64,000 nt of DNA from Thermomonas sp. (lineage in GTDB: Bacteria > Pseudomonadota > Gammaproteobacteria > Xanthomonadales > Xanthomonadaceae): positions 248,001 to 312,000 of the forward strand of contig JADKKV010000005.1 of the NCBI GenBank assembly GCA_016720345.1, given 5' to 3'. Numbering within the stretch: position 1 is the first letter of the stretch; each line of letters opens with the position of its first letter. The position numbers and the translations under genes were made by a program. The notes under the pieces were generated by a model that ran no database searches, was not told the DNA's origin, and saw only the letters and a program-made list of their open reading frames with translations. Below, in pieces: positions 1-7,421 of the stretch.

Positions 1-1
1 C

Positions 2-52
2 CTGTCGCGCGCGCGCGAAGCCATGCAGAAACAACTGGAAGAATTCCGATGA
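2..52 (+). CDS. C-terminal end of a probable RNA polymerase sigma factor (partial)
   Basis: Only the last 16 codons lie in the window, reading LSRAREAMQKQLEEFR then TGA. The pattern Ser-Arg-Ala-Arg-Glu-Ala followed by a short charged helix is typical of the very end of region 4 in ECF sigma factors. The TGA overlaps the ATG of the next gene (ATGA), so the two are translationally coupled. Identification rests on this short tail and on the following small membrane-protein gene, which often accompanies such sigma factors; it remains tentative. Confidence 0.45.
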   Translation: MSRAREAMQKQLEEFR

Positions 53-405
53 ACAGCCACCACGACGACCGCTTCGATGCCGCGCTCCGCGCACGCCACC
101 AGGCATCGCTGGACCGCCTGTCGCCGCGCGCCAGCGCGCAACTCGCGCAGCGCCGCAACGCCGCCCTGCGCGGCGAAACGGTCCGGAGCGGGAACGGCTT
201 CCGCTACGCCGCCGCCGGCTTCGCCGCGCTGGGCGCGCTCGCCATCGGCCTGCAGTTCGGCATGCCGACGGCACCAACCAGCACCGCCACCGTCGCTGGC
301 AGCGTGGCGGCATCCACCACCACTGCGGCCACGATGCTGGATGAAGACCCCGAGTTCTATGCGTGGCTGGCATCGCCTGATGCCCAGCTGGTCGCGATGG
401 AGTAA
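49..405 (+). CDS. Small single-pass membrane protein, DUF3619-like
   Basis: 118-residue protein of unknown function. The first ~50 residues are charged and His/Arg-rich (probably cytoplasmic). A single hydrophobic segment at about residues 53-71 (YAAAGFAALGALAIGLQFGM) is followed by a Thr/Ala-rich stretch and an acidic, aromatic C-terminus (DEDPEFYAWLASPDAQ). The topology resembles small proteins encoded directly after sigma factor genes, and the start overlaps the stop of the presumed sigma factor. A role as a membrane partner or anti-sigma-like regulator is only inferred from position; no classical anti-sigma motif is visible. Confidence 0.7.
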   Translation: MNSHHDDRFDAALRARHQASLDRLSPRASAQLAQRRNAALRGETVRSGNGFRYAAAGFAALGALAIGLQFGMPTAPTSTATVAGSVAASTTTAATMLDEDPEFYAWLASPDAQLVAME

Positions 406-408
406 GCG

Positions 409-858
409 ATGAACCGAATGATCCGCACCACCGTGCTCGCGCTGGCGCTCTGGCCCGCGCTCGCGCTTGCCCAGGCGCAACCCGCCGCCACCCCGCTACC
501 GGCCTGGGAGCAGCTCACCCCGGCCCAGCGCGATGCCCTGGTCGCGCCCCTGCGCGAACGCTGGAACGCCAACCCCGGCGAGCGCGCACGCATGCTCGAA
601 CGCGCCCAGCGCTGGCACGGCATGCCGCGCGAGCAGCGCGACCGCGCGCGCCACGGCCTGCAGCGCTGGGAACACATGACGCCGGAGCAGCGCACCGAGG
701 CGCGCGCACTGTTCCACGCCATGCGCGGCATGGACAAGGAGCAGCGCACGGCGTTCCTTGCGCAATGGCAGCAGAAGACCCCGCAGCAGAAGGCCGAGTG
801 GCTGAAGGCGCACCCGGCGCCGGTGCACGGCGAAAAGGACCGCGACGACCGGGACTGA
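409..858 (+). CDS. Exported DUF3106-type protein
   Basis: 149 residues. A signal peptide covers about residues 1-21 (hydrophobic core VLALALWPALALA, then QAQP). The mature part is made of short helical units built around W-x-x-[LM]-T-P-[AE]-Q-R: WEQLTPAQRDAL, WHGMPREQRDRA, WEHMTPEQRTEA and WQQKTPQQKAEW, which is the hallmark of DUF3106. The repeats are reminiscent of periplasmic helical-hairpin proteins such as CpxP/Spy, but this is analogy only. It starts 4 nt after the preceding gene and ends one base from the convergent pntAA, so it completes the sigma-factor operon. Function is unknown. Confidence 0.75.
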   Translation: MNRMIRTTVLALALWPALALAQAQPAATPLPAWEQLTPAQRDALVAPLRERWNANPGERARMLERAQRWHGMPREQRDRARHGLQRWEHMTPEQRTEARALFHAMRGMDKEQRTAFLAQWQQKTPQQKAEWLKAHPAPVHGEKDRDDRD

Positions 859-1953
859 TCAGCTTGCCGGCGGTGCGCGCTCCGGCCACACCGTCTTCGC
901 CAGCAACTCGTCGTCCCAGTCGAACGCCAGCGCGCCGTCCTTCAGCAGCAGGCTGACGAAGTTGTAGACGTTGCGGGCGTACATCTCGCTGGCGTGCTGG
1001 GCGCCCATCGATGCGAGGTTCAGCGGGCCGGCAACGGTCACGCCGCCACTGTCGATGGTCTGGCCCGGCTGGGTCAGTTCACAGTTGCCGCCGGTTTCGG
1101 CGGCCAGGTCCACGATCACGCTGCCCGGCTTCATCCCGGCCACCATCGCCGCGGAAATGATCTTCGGCGCGGGCCGGCCGGGCACCGCGGCGGTGCAGAC
1201 CACCACGTCGATGCCCTTCAGGTGATCGGCCAGCCGCTGCTGCTGCAGGGCACGTTCTTCATCGGTGAGCGCGCGCGCGTAGCCGCCCTCGCCGGCGGCG
1301 GACACGCCGAGGTCGAGGAACTTGCCGCCCAGCGATTCGATCTGCTCGCGGGTTTCCGGGCGCACGTCGAAGCCTTCCACCTGCGCGCCGAGGCGCTTGG
1401 CGGTGGCGACGGCCTGCAGGCCGGCCACGCCGGCACCGACGATCAGCACCTTCGACGGCCGGATGGTGCCGGCGGCGGTGGTCAGCATCGGGAAAAAGCG
1501 CGGCGCCAGCTGGGCCGCGATCAGCACCGCCTTGTAGCCGGCCATGCCGGCCTGCGAGCTGAGCACGTCCATCGCCTGTGCGCGGGTGGTGCGCGGCAGC
1601 TTTTCCAGCGGGAAGGCGACGATGCCACGAGTCGTGATGGCCTCGCCACGCGCCGCATCCGCCTGCGGCTGCAGGCTGCCGACCAGCACCGCGCCCTGCT
1701 TCAGCGCGGCGATCGCATCGGCCGCAGGCGGCTGCACGCAGGGCACGATGTCGGCGTCCGTGGTGGCGGCGTCGCTCAGCTGCGCGCCGGCGTCGACATA
1801 GGCCTGGTCCGGGAAATGCGCGCCGGCACCGATGCCCGGCTGGATGCGCACCGTGGCCCCCGCGGCGACCAGCTTCTTGCATGTTTCCGGGGTCAGGGCG
1901 ACCCGGCGCTCACCCGCCGCCGTTTCGCGCGCCACGCCTACGATCACCGCCAT
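859..1953 (-). CDS. pntAA: NAD(P) transhydrogenase subunit alpha, NAD-binding part (PntAA)
   Basis: 364 residues, the size of the soluble alpha-1 subunit of split proton-translocating transhydrogenases, which binds NAD(H) and passes hydride to NADP. The start matches the AlaDH/PNT family (VGVARETAAGERRVALTPE). A Rossmann segment VLIVGAGVAGLQAVATAKRL lies near the middle, followed by GFDVRPETREQIESLGGKF, characteristic of PntA rather than alanine dehydrogenase. There are no membrane helices, so PntAB and PntB would be needed to make a working enzyme, yet neither is adjacent: downstream lies the convergent DUF3106 gene and upstream a divergent nitroreductase. The minus-strand start has a purine-rich ribosome site (GGAGCAGGAG) and a TAGGAT box at 1984-1989. 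Confidence 0.88.
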   Translation of the reverse strand: MAVIVGVARETAAGERRVALTPETCKKLVAAGATVRIQPGIGAGAHFPDQAYVDAGAQLSDAATTDADIVPCVQPPAADAIAALKQGAVLVGSLQPQADAARGEAITTRGIVAFPLEKLPRTTRAQAMDVLSSQAGMAGYKAVLIAAQLAPRFFPMLTTAAGTIRPSKVLIVGAGVAGLQAVATAKRLGAQVEGFDVRPETREQIESLGGKFLDLGVSAAGEGGYARALTDEERALQQQRLADHLKGIDVVVCTAAVPGRPAPKIISAAMVAGMKPGSVIVDLAAETGGNCELTQPGQTIDSGGVTVAGPLNLASMGAQHASEMYARNVYNFVSLLLKDGALAFDWDDELLAKTVWPERAPPAS

Positions 1954-1993
1954 CGCCTGCTCCTGCTCCGATTCGATGAACGCATCCTACCGC

Positions 1994-1999
1994 TACCAT
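1994..1999 (+). promoter_or_regulatory. Putative -10 box (TACCAT) for the nitroreductase gene
   Basis: TACCAT lies about 32 nt before the preferred ATG at 2031. The earlier in-frame ATG at 1998 falls inside this box, which argues for the downstream start. It is back to back with a minus-strand TAGGAT box at 1984-1989 for pntAA, giving a compact divergent promoter region. No clear -35 was confirmed. Confidence 0.35.
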
Positions 2000-2030
2000 G
2001 GCGGCTCCCTGCAAGGCGGCCGCCACCACG

Positions 2031-2612
2031 ATGTCCCCGAAGCTGACCCTTGGCGCCCTCGACACCCGGCGCTCGACCCCGACCCGGCAGCTGTCCACCC
2101 CGGGCCCGGACGCCGCCCAGCTGCAGCGGCTGCTGCAGACCGCGGTGCGGGTGCCGGACCACGGCAAGCGGGTGCCGTTCCGGTTCCTGCGGATCGCCGG
2201 CGCCGCGCGCGCGATGCTGGCGGACGCCGCCTCGGTCCGCCTGCGCGAGCGCGACCCGGATGCCAGCGAGGCGGTGATCGACAAGCTGCGCACGCGTTTC
2301 GTGCTGCCGCCGCTGACCATCGCGGTGGTGGCGAAGCTGGGCATCGACGAGGCGATCCCGGAGGCCGAGCGCTTCTCCAGCGCGTCCTGCGTCTGCCTGT
2401 TGCTGCTGCAGGCGGCGCAGGCGCAGGGCTTCGGCTCGCAGTGGCTGACCGGCTGGATCGCCTACGACCGCCCGTTCCTGGAAGGCACCCTGGGCCTGGC
2501 GGAGGACGAGCAACTGGTCGGCACCATCGCCATCGGCACCCCGCTGGTCGCGGCGCCGGAGCGCGACCGGCCCGATCCGGCCACGCTGGTCACCGACTGG
2601 CAGCCACGGTAG
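2031..2612 (+). CDS. Nitroreductase family protein (YdjA-like)
   Basis: 193 residues from the ATG at 2031. FMN-dependent NAD(P)H oxidoreductases of this family reduce nitro and quinone compounds, usually as homodimers. The N-terminal signature is LDTRRSTPTRQLSTPGP, where the RRS near the start contacts FMN phosphate in the family. Then come the RVPDHGKRVPFRFL segment typical of YdjA-type proteins, the helix ASCVCLLLLQAAQAQGFGSQWLTGW, and a C-terminal GTIAIGTP strand. An upstream in-frame ATG at 1998 overlaps a probable -10 box, so the shorter start is preferred. The natural substrate cannot be deduced. Confidence 0.85.
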   Translation: MSPKLTLGALDTRRSTPTRQLSTPGPDAAQLQRLLQTAVRVPDHGKRVPFRFLRIAGAARAMLADAASVRLRERDPDASEAVIDKLRTRFVLPPLTIAVVAKLGIDEAIPEAERFSSASCVCLLLLQAAQAQGFGSQWLTGWIAYDRPFLEGTLGLAEDEQLVGTIAIGTPLVAAPERDRPDPATLVTDWQPR

Positions 2613-2621
2613 GTACCGGGC

Positions 2622-3515
2622 ATGACCGCGCCCACGCTGTACCTGGTCGACGCCTCGCTGTACGTGTTCCGCGCCTGGCATTCGATGCCGGACGAGTTCC
2701 ACGATGCCGACGGCTGGCCGACCAACGCCGTGCATGGCTTCGCACGGTTCCTGCTGGAGCTGCTGGAGCGCGAGCGCCCGCGGCACATCGCGATCGCCTT
2801 CGACGAGTCGCTGGATTCCTGCTTCCGCAACGCGATCTACCCGGCCTACAAGGCCAACCGCGACCCCGCACCGCCCGAGCTGCGCCGCCAGTTCGCGTGG
2901 TGCAAGGCGCTGTGCAAGGCGGTCGGGCTGGTCACCCTGGCGCATACCGACTACGAAGCCGACGACCTGATCGGCACCGCCGTGCATGTCGGTCGCCGCG
3001 ATGGCTTCCGCAGCGTGATCGTGTCCGCCGACAAGGACCTGTCGCAGCTGCTGCAGGCCGACGACGAGCAATACGATTTCGCCAAGGCCGTGCGCTGGAA
3101 GGCGGATGGCGTGAAGGCGCGGCATGGCGTGCATGCGCAGCAGATTGCCGATTACCTCGCCCTGACCGGCGACGCGGTCGACAACATCCCCGGCGTCACC
3201 GGCATCGGGGCCAAATCGGCGGCGATCCTGCTGGCGCATTTCCAGTCGCTGGATGCCCTGCTGGCGCGCATCGACGAGGTGCCGTTCCTGCGCCTGCGCG
3301 GCGCTGCGGGAATGGCCACCCGCCTGCGCGAGCAACGCGAGCACGCGCTGCTGTGGCGCCAACTCACCACCATCGCGCTGGACGCGCCATTGCCGGAGGG
3401 CGGCTTCGCCCGTGGTCGCGGCGACGGCGAGGAACTGGCGTCGCTGTCGGACTGGATGGGCTTCGGGCCGCTGACCCGCAAGCGCTTGGCCGATGCGGCA
3501 GGGCTCTCGACCTAA
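2622..3515 (+). CDS. 5'-3' exonuclease / flap endonuclease-like protein
   Basis: 297 residues, related to the N-terminal 5'-3' exonuclease domain of DNA polymerase I, here without a polymerase domain, as in the stand-alone Xni/ExoIX group. Metal-binding acidic motifs are visible: YLVDASLYVFRAWH at the N-terminus, IAFDESLDSCFR, TDYEADDLIGT and IVSADKDLSQLL. The helix-hairpin-helix segment GDAVDNIPGVTGIGAKSAA comes around residues 180-200. Such enzymes trim RNA primers and 5' flaps in replication and repair. The gene starts 9 nt after the nitroreductase stop, suggesting cotranscription, and ends just before a palindromic repeat. Confidence 0.88.
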   Translation: MTAPTLYLVDASLYVFRAWHSMPDEFHDADGWPTNAVHGFARFLLELLERERPRHIAIAFDESLDSCFRNAIYPAYKANRDPAPPELRRQFAWCKALCKAVGLVTLAHTDYEADDLIGTAVHVGRRDGFRSVIVSADKDLSQLLQADDEQYDFAKAVRWKADGVKARHGVHAQQIADYLALTGDAVDNIPGVTGIGAKSAAILLAHFQSLDALLARIDEVPFLRLRGAAGMATRLREQREHALLWRQLTTIALDAPLPEGGFARGRGDGEELASLSDWMGFGPLTRKRLADAAGLST

Positions 3516-3546
3516 AACCGCCCGCAAAGCATCCGAGCGACGGAGT

Positions 3547-3643
3547 CCTCTGCCGGTGGGAGTTCGAGCGCGCCATGGATGGCGCGCGGCCGCGCATCGG
3601 AGCCGGATGCGGAGCCTAAGCGGCGAAGTCCTACCGGCAGAGG
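3547..3643. repeat. Composite palindromic element in the intergenic gap
   Basis: The 176-bp gap between the exonuclease and Nudix genes holds nested inverted repeats. Outer arms are 3547-3566 and 3624-3643 (18 of 20 positions pair; both contain CTCTGCCGGT or its complement). A perfect 8-bp stem with a 4-nt loop lies inside at 3568-3587 (GCGCGCCA-TGGA-TGGCGCGC), and a smaller stem CGCATC/GATGCG at 3593-3611. The structure resembles a folded repetitive element rather than a simple terminator, as no T-tract follows. Confidence 0.7.
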
Positions 3644-3679
3644 GCTTCGGCGCGAATGTGGATCGTCATCCGCCTGCGT

Positions 3680-3685
3680 TAGCAT
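3680..3685 (+). promoter_or_regulatory. Putative -10 box (TAGCAT) for the Nudix gene, leaderless arrangement
   Basis: TAGCAT ends exactly 6 nt before the ATG at 3692, so transcription would start at or next to the A of the start codon. The same spacing is seen before ubiH, apaG, bioA and lgt in this window. Confidence 0.45.
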
Positions 3686-3691
3686 CAGCGC

Positions 3692-4237
3692 ATGGGCCAG
3701 AACCTCAAACACACCCTCTACGAAGGCGACTGGCTGCGACTGGTTCGCATCGGGCATTGGGAAGCCTGCGAGCGCACCCACGGCCAGGGCATGGCGGTGA
3801 TCGTGATCGCGGTGACCCCGGCCGACGAAGTCCTGTTCGTCGAGCAATACCGCATCCCGCTGGGGTCGCGCACCGTCGAGATGCCTGCAGGCCTGGTCGG
3901 CGACGACCACGCCCAGGACACCCTGGTCGATGCCGCGCGTCGCGAACTGATCGAGGAAACCGGCTGGTCGCCGGGCAAGGTCGACGTGCTGCTGGTCGGC
4001 CCGACCAGTTCCGGCATGAGCAACGAACGCATCGCCTTCGTCCGCGCACGCGACCTGACCAAGGTCGGCGATGGTGGCGGCGTGGACAGCGAGGACATCA
4101 CCGTGCACGCCGTGCCACGCGCCGAAGCGCCCGCCTGGCTGATGCGCAAGCAGGCGGAAGGCTTCGAGCTCGACCTCAAGCTCTGGGCCGGGTTGTGGAT
4201 GATCGACCGCAATCCGGATGGCTCCGATGCAAAGTGA
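3692..4237 (+). CDS. Nudix hydrolase, ADP-ribose pyrophosphatase-like
   Basis: 181 residues. Nudix enzymes cleave a nucleoside diphosphate linked to another moiety, using a Mg-binding helix. The box reads G-(5)-D-(7)-RELIEETGW, so the first glutamate of the canonical GX5E is aspartate, while the catalytic REL-EE-G core is intact. Upstream sequence VIVIAVTPADEVLFVEQYRIPLG and EMPAGLVG matches the ADP-sugar pyrophosphatase subgroup. No clear ribosome site precedes the ATG; a TAGCAT box sits 6 nt upstream, pointing to a leaderless message. Substrate is inferred only from family resemblance. Confidence 0.88.
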   Translation: MGQNLKHTLYEGDWLRLVRIGHWEACERTHGQGMAVIVIAVTPADEVLFVEQYRIPLGSRTVEMPAGLVGDDHAQDTLVDAARRELIEETGWSPGKVDVLLVGPTSSGMSNERIAFVRARDLTKVGDGGGVDSEDITVHAVPRAEAPAWLMRKQAEGFELDLKLWAGLWMIDRNPDGSDAK

Positions 4238-4310
4238 GCCGGACTTGACGACGGTCAAAATGCCGGCGGCGTGATCGTGGGAGACTCGGTTGAATGCCGA
4301 GGAATCCGCC

Positions 4311-5378
4311 ATGAGCACATCCCGTCGAAGTACCCCCGCCGCACCCGCCAAGCCTTCCGCCGCCAAGCCGGCCCCACGCCGCCGCACCCGCCGGCCACCT
4401 ACCGAAGCCGCGTTGGCGCCAACCGCCGCAGCTGCAGCGGTGGCGCAGGAGGAGGCTGAGCGCTGGGCACAGGCGCACCCACCCGCACCGGTGCCGCCGA
4501 TGGGCGTGTCCCCCGCGGCACTTGGCGTCTCGGCCGACGCCGCGCGCGAGATGGAGAACATGCCGGCCAGCGCCGAGAACAGCACCGCCGCACCGCTGCC
4601 TGCGAGTTATCCCTACCGCACCCGACTCAAGCGCAAGGATTACGAGGACGAGAAGCTGCGGCTGCAGATCGAACTGCTGAAGGTTCAGAGCTGGGTCAAG
4701 GAGACCGGCCAGCGCGTGGTGATGCTGTTCGAGGGCCGCGACGCCGCCGGCAAGGGCGGCGCCATCAAGCGCTTCACCGAGCACCTCAACCCGCGTGGCG
4801 CGCGCGTCGTGGCGCTGGAGAAACCCAGCGAACAGGAACGCGGCCAGTGGTATTTCCAGCGCTACATCGAACACCTGCCCAGCTACGGTGAAATGGTGTT
4901 CTTCGACCGTAGTTGGTACAACCGCGCCGGCGTCGAACGAGTGATGGGATTCTGCAGCCCGGCCGAATACCTGGAGTTCCTGCGCGAGGCGCCGGAGTTC
5001 GAACGCATGCTGGCGCGCAGTGGCATCCGCCTTTACAAATTCTGGTTCTCGGTGAGTCGCGAGGAACAGCTGCGCCGCTTCAACTCGCGCCGCAATGATC
5101 CGCTCAAGCACTGGAAACTCTCGCCCATCGACCTGCAATCGCTGGACAAGTGGGAGGACTACACCGAGGCCAAGGAAGGCATGTTCTTCCACACCGACAC
5201 CGCGGACTCACCGTGGATCGTGGTCAAGTCGGACGACAAGAAGCGGGCGCGACTCAACTGCATGCGCCACGTCCTGTCCACCCTGCCATATCCGGGCAAG
5301 GATCCGCGGGTGGCGTATGCGCCTGACCAACGCATCGTCTGCAATGCCGCCCACGTGCTGGCGGACAACGGACAGTAG
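4311..5378 (+). CDS. ppk2: Polyphosphate kinase 2 (PPK2)
   Basis: 355 residues from the ATG at 4311, which is preceded by GAGGAA; a TTG at 4290 is in frame but less likely. PPK2 uses polyphosphate to phosphorylate nucleotides. The catalytic part starts near residue 105 (YRTRLKRKDYEDEKLRLQ). It has the Walker A loop FEGRDAAGKGGAIKRF, the FFDRSWYNRAGVE motif and a lid region with RRFNSRRNDPLKHWKLS. The first ~100 residues are an Ala/Pro/Arg-rich low-complexity extension not expected in PPK2 catalytic domains (usually ~260-300 residues in all). A small TTGAC/GTCAA inverted repeat lies at 4245-4258 upstream. The gene is convergent with the iminopeptidase. Confidence 0.92.
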   Translation: MSTSRRSTPAAPAKPSAAKPAPRRRTRRPPTEAALAPTAAAAAVAQEEAERWAQAHPPAPVPPMGVSPAALGVSADAAREMENMPASAENSTAAPLPASYPYRTRLKRKDYEDEKLRLQIELLKVQSWVKETGQRVVMLFEGRDAAGKGGAIKRFTEHLNPRGARVVALEKPSEQERGQWYFQRYIEHLPSYGEMVFFDRSWYNRAGVERVMGFCSPAEYLEFLREAPEFERMLARSGIRLYKFWFSVSREEQLRRFNSRRNDPLKHWKLSPIDLQSLDKWEDYTEAKEGMFFHTDTADSPWIVVKSDDKKRARLNCMRHVLSTLPYPGKDPRVAYAPDQRIVCNAAHVLADNGQ

Positions 5379-5409
5379 CCGTAGGCGCGCCGGCCGCGTC
5401 GTGGGCTGA

Positions 5410-5433
5410 TGCGCCCGCCACGGGGCGGGCGCA
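5410..5433. terminator. GC-rich hairpin between convergent ppk2 and pip
   Basis: A perfect 10-bp stem (TGCGCCCGCC / GGCGGGCGCA) with a 4-nt loop sits between the stop codons of two convergent genes. It lacks a clear U-tract on either strand. It probably acts as a bidirectional terminator or mRNA 3' end stabiliser; this is inferred from structure and position. Confidence 0.55.
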
Positions 5434-5443
5434 CGCGGATGGA

Positions 5444-6388
5444 TCAGTCGGCGAAGCGGTCCGTCGCTGCCACCAGCGCGTCGACGTTCTCGGCCTCGAA
5501 GCCGGAATGGCCGGACGCGGCGGAAATCACCAGCTCCGCCTTCGGCCAGGCCTTGTGCAGTTCCCACGCATTGGCGACCGGGCAGACCACGTCGTAGCGG
5601 CCGTGCACGATCACGCCCGGGATGTCCTGGATGCGGCCGACGTCGCGCAGCAGCTGGTCCTCGACCTCGAAGAAGCCGCCGTTGACGAAGTAGTGGTTCT
5701 CGATGCGCGCGAACGCCAGCGCGAAGCGCGGGTCGCCGTGGCTGTTGGCGAAGTCCGGGTCGATGTGCAGGTAGCTGGTCGCGCCCTCCCAGATGCTCCA
5801 GGCCTTTGCCGCCGCCAGTCGGGTGGCCTCGTCCGTCGAGGTGAGCCGGCGATGGAACGCCGAGATCAGGTCATGCCGCTCGACCACCGGGATCGCGGCG
5901 AGGTAGTGCTCCCATGCGTCCGGGAAGATCCGGCTCGCGCCTTCCTGGTAGAACCACTCCAGCTCCCAGCGGCGCAGCATGAAGATGCCGCGCAGGACCA
6001 GCTCGGTGACCCGCCGTGGATGGGTTTCCGCATACGCCAGCGCCAGCGTGGAACCCCAGCTGCCGCCGAACACCTGCCAGCGCTCGATGCCCAGGAGTTC
6101 GCGCAGTTGTTCGATGTCGGCGACCAGGTCCCAGGTGGTGTTGTCCACCAGGTCGGCGTGCGGCGTGCTGCGACCGGCGCCGCGCTGGTCGAACAGGACG
6201 ATGCGGTACTTCGCCGGATCGTGGAAGCGGCGCATCTTGTCGTTGCAGCCGGCACCGGGACCGCCATGCAGCATCACCACCGGCTTGCCATCGGGATTGC
6301 CGCACTGCTCCCAGTACAGCGTGTGGCGGCCGTCGACTTGCAGGGTGCCGGTTTCGTACGGTGCGATCTCGGGGTACAGCGTGCGCAT
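5444..6388 (-). CDS. pip: Proline iminopeptidase
   Basis: 314 residues starting MRTLYPEIAPYETG. An alpha/beta hydrolase that removes N-terminal proline from peptides. Visible motifs are the HGGPGAG oxyanion-hole loop, the DQRGAGRS segment, the nucleophile elbow GGSWGSTLAL (catalytic Ser), VHGRYDVVCPV carrying the acid, and the C-terminal ASGHSGFE with catalytic His. Length and order fit peptidase family S33. Longer in-frame starts exist upstream, but homology begins at MRTLYPE. The upstream region is occupied by a GTAG repeat pair whose edge forms TACAAT (minus strand, 6417-6422), a possible -10 box. Confidence 0.93.
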   Translation of the reverse strand: MRTLYPEIAPYETGTLQVDGRHTLYWEQCGNPDGKPVVMLHGGPGAGCNDKMRRFHDPAKYRIVLFDQRGAGRSTPHADLVDNTTWDLVADIEQLRELLGIERWQVFGGSWGSTLALAYAETHPRRVTELVLRGIFMLRRWELEWFYQEGASRIFPDAWEHYLAAIPVVERHDLISAFHRRLTSTDEATRLAAAKAWSIWEGATSYLHIDPDFANSHGDPRFALAFARIENHYFVNGGFFEVEDQLLRDVGRIQDIPGVIVHGRYDVVCPVANAWELHKAWPKAELVISAASGHSGFEAENVDALVAATDRFAD

Positions 6389-6418
6389 GGCGGATCCGTG
6401 CGATGTGGGGACAGGCAT

Positions 6419-6475
6419 TGTAGAGCGGGGCTTGCCCCGCTGCGGCTGCACCTGCGGGGCAAGCCCCGCTCTACA
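6419..6475. repeat. Inverted pair of GTAG-headed REP-like palindromes
   Basis: Two 22-bp arms (6419-6440 and 6454-6475) are perfect reverse complements separated by 13 bp. Each arm is itself a hairpin: a GTAG head followed by AGCGGGGC-TT-GCCCCGCT. This head-plus-palindrome structure in inverted pairs matches GTAG-type REP elements known from Stenotrophomonas and relatives, which are associated with RAYT (REP-associated) transposases. The right arm supplies the TAG stop codon of prmC; the left edge creates TACAAT upstream of pip. It could also act as a transcription or mRNA-decay barrier between the two genes. Confidence 0.8.
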
Positions 6476-7304
6476 TGGTGCGCCCGAGGCTCACCCGCTC
6501 GCGGTCCTCGAGGTCCCGCGCGGTTTCGATGTCGACGAATCCCGCACCCGCCAGCAGCGCGCGCACCGCTGCGCCCTGGTCCCAGCCATGCTCCAGCAGC
6601 AGCCAGCCGCCAGGGTGCAGGTGCGCGGGCGCGCCGCCGATGATGGCGCGCTGCGCATCCAGCCCGTCGGCGCCCGAGGACAGCGCGGCGGCAGGCTCGA
6701 AACGCAGGTCGCCCTCGCCGAGGTGCGGGTCGCCTTCCGCGATGTATGGCGGGTTGCTGGCGATCAGGTCGAAGCGCTCGCCGGCCAGCGGCGCCAGCCA
6801 GTCGCCCTCGCGGAATTCGACATTGGCGATGCGGCTGCGAACGCCGTTGCGGCGCGCCACCTGCAGCGCCGCGGCACTGGCATCGGTGGCGACCACCGTG
6901 GCGCGCGGCCGTTCCTTCGCGATTGCGAGCGCGATCGCGCCGCTGCCGGTGCCGAGGTCGGCGATGCGCGCGGCGGCTCCCGGCGGGATCCGCGCCAGCG
7001 CAAGTTCGACCAGTCGCTCGGTTTCCGGGCGCGGGACCAGGGTCGCCGGCGAGACCTCGAGCGCCAGCGACCAGAAGCCCTGGATCCCGGTCAGGTAGGC
7101 CACCGGCTCGCCAGCCACGCGCCGCGCCACCAGGCCATCGAAACGCTCCGCGACGGCCGCCGGCAGCGGCTCGCCGGCATGCGCGAACAACCAGCTGCGC
7201 GGCTGCGCCAGGGCATGCGCGAGCAGCCATTCGGCATCGACGCGGTCGATGCGGCCGGCGGCCTGGCGCAGCAGGCCATCGATGGTCGTGGTTGGAACGG
7301 TCAT
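6471..7304 (-). CDS. prmC: Peptide chain release factor N5-glutamine methyltransferase
   Basis: 277 residues from the ATG at 7304; a GTG at 7310 is also in frame. PrmC methylates the GGQ glutamine of RF1 and RF2. The N-terminal helical domain is followed by the SAM-binding loop [13 protein letters not shown] and the catalytic NPPY motif ([13 protein letters not shown]). The [30 protein letters not shown] segment upstream is also diagnostic. The protein ends GRTM and the TAG stop lies inside the GTAG head of the adjacent repeat. It diverges from ahpC, with about 160 bp between the two starts. Confidence 0.93.
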   Translation of the reverse strand: MTVPTTTIDGLLRQAAGRIDRVDAEWLLAHALAQPRSWLFAHAGEPLPAAVAERFDGLVARRVAGEPVAYLTGIQGFWSLALEVSPATLVPRPETERLVELALARIPPGAAARIADLGTGSGAIALAIAKERPRATVVATDASAAALQVARRNGVRSRIANVEFREGDWLAPLAGERFDLIASNPPYIAEGDPHLGEGDLRFEPAAALSSGADGLDAQRAIIGGAPAHLHPGGWLLLEHGWDQGAAVRALLAGAGFVDIETARDLEDRERVSLGRTM

Positions 7305-7355
7305 CGGCACAGTGTGGCATCGCCCCCGCGGCCGACGGAGCGGACCCGGCTCTCG

Positions 7356-7392
7356 ATAGTTTTTCCCTATGAAAGCGATTCAATCAATTTCA
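7356..7392 (+). promoter_or_regulatory. OxyR-like binding site upstream of ahpC
   Basis: ATAG-N7-CTAT at 7356-7370 is a perfect half of the OxyR consensus (ATAG-N7-CTAT-N7-ATAG-N7-CTAT). The second half, at the right 7-nt spacing, is degenerate (ATTC, then TTCA ending at 7392). It ends directly against the ahpC -35 box, the position from which OxyR activates. The oxyR gene itself lies two genes downstream. Confidence 0.65.
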
Positions 7393-7421
7393 TTGATCGA
7401 TAACGATGGGTCCGATAGATT
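7393..7421 (+). promoter_or_regulatory. Probable sigma-70 promoter of ahpC
   Basis: TTGATC (7393-7398) and TAGATT (7416-7421) are separated by 17 bp and lie about 44 nt upstream of the ahpC ATG. Both boxes match the consensus at four of six positions. The adjoining OxyR-like site explains how a mediocre promoter could be induced by peroxide. Confidence 0.6.

Noticed and set aside
1998-2030. Earlier ATG for the nitroreductase
   Set aside because: The codon overlaps a probable -10 box and adds residues without family similarity.
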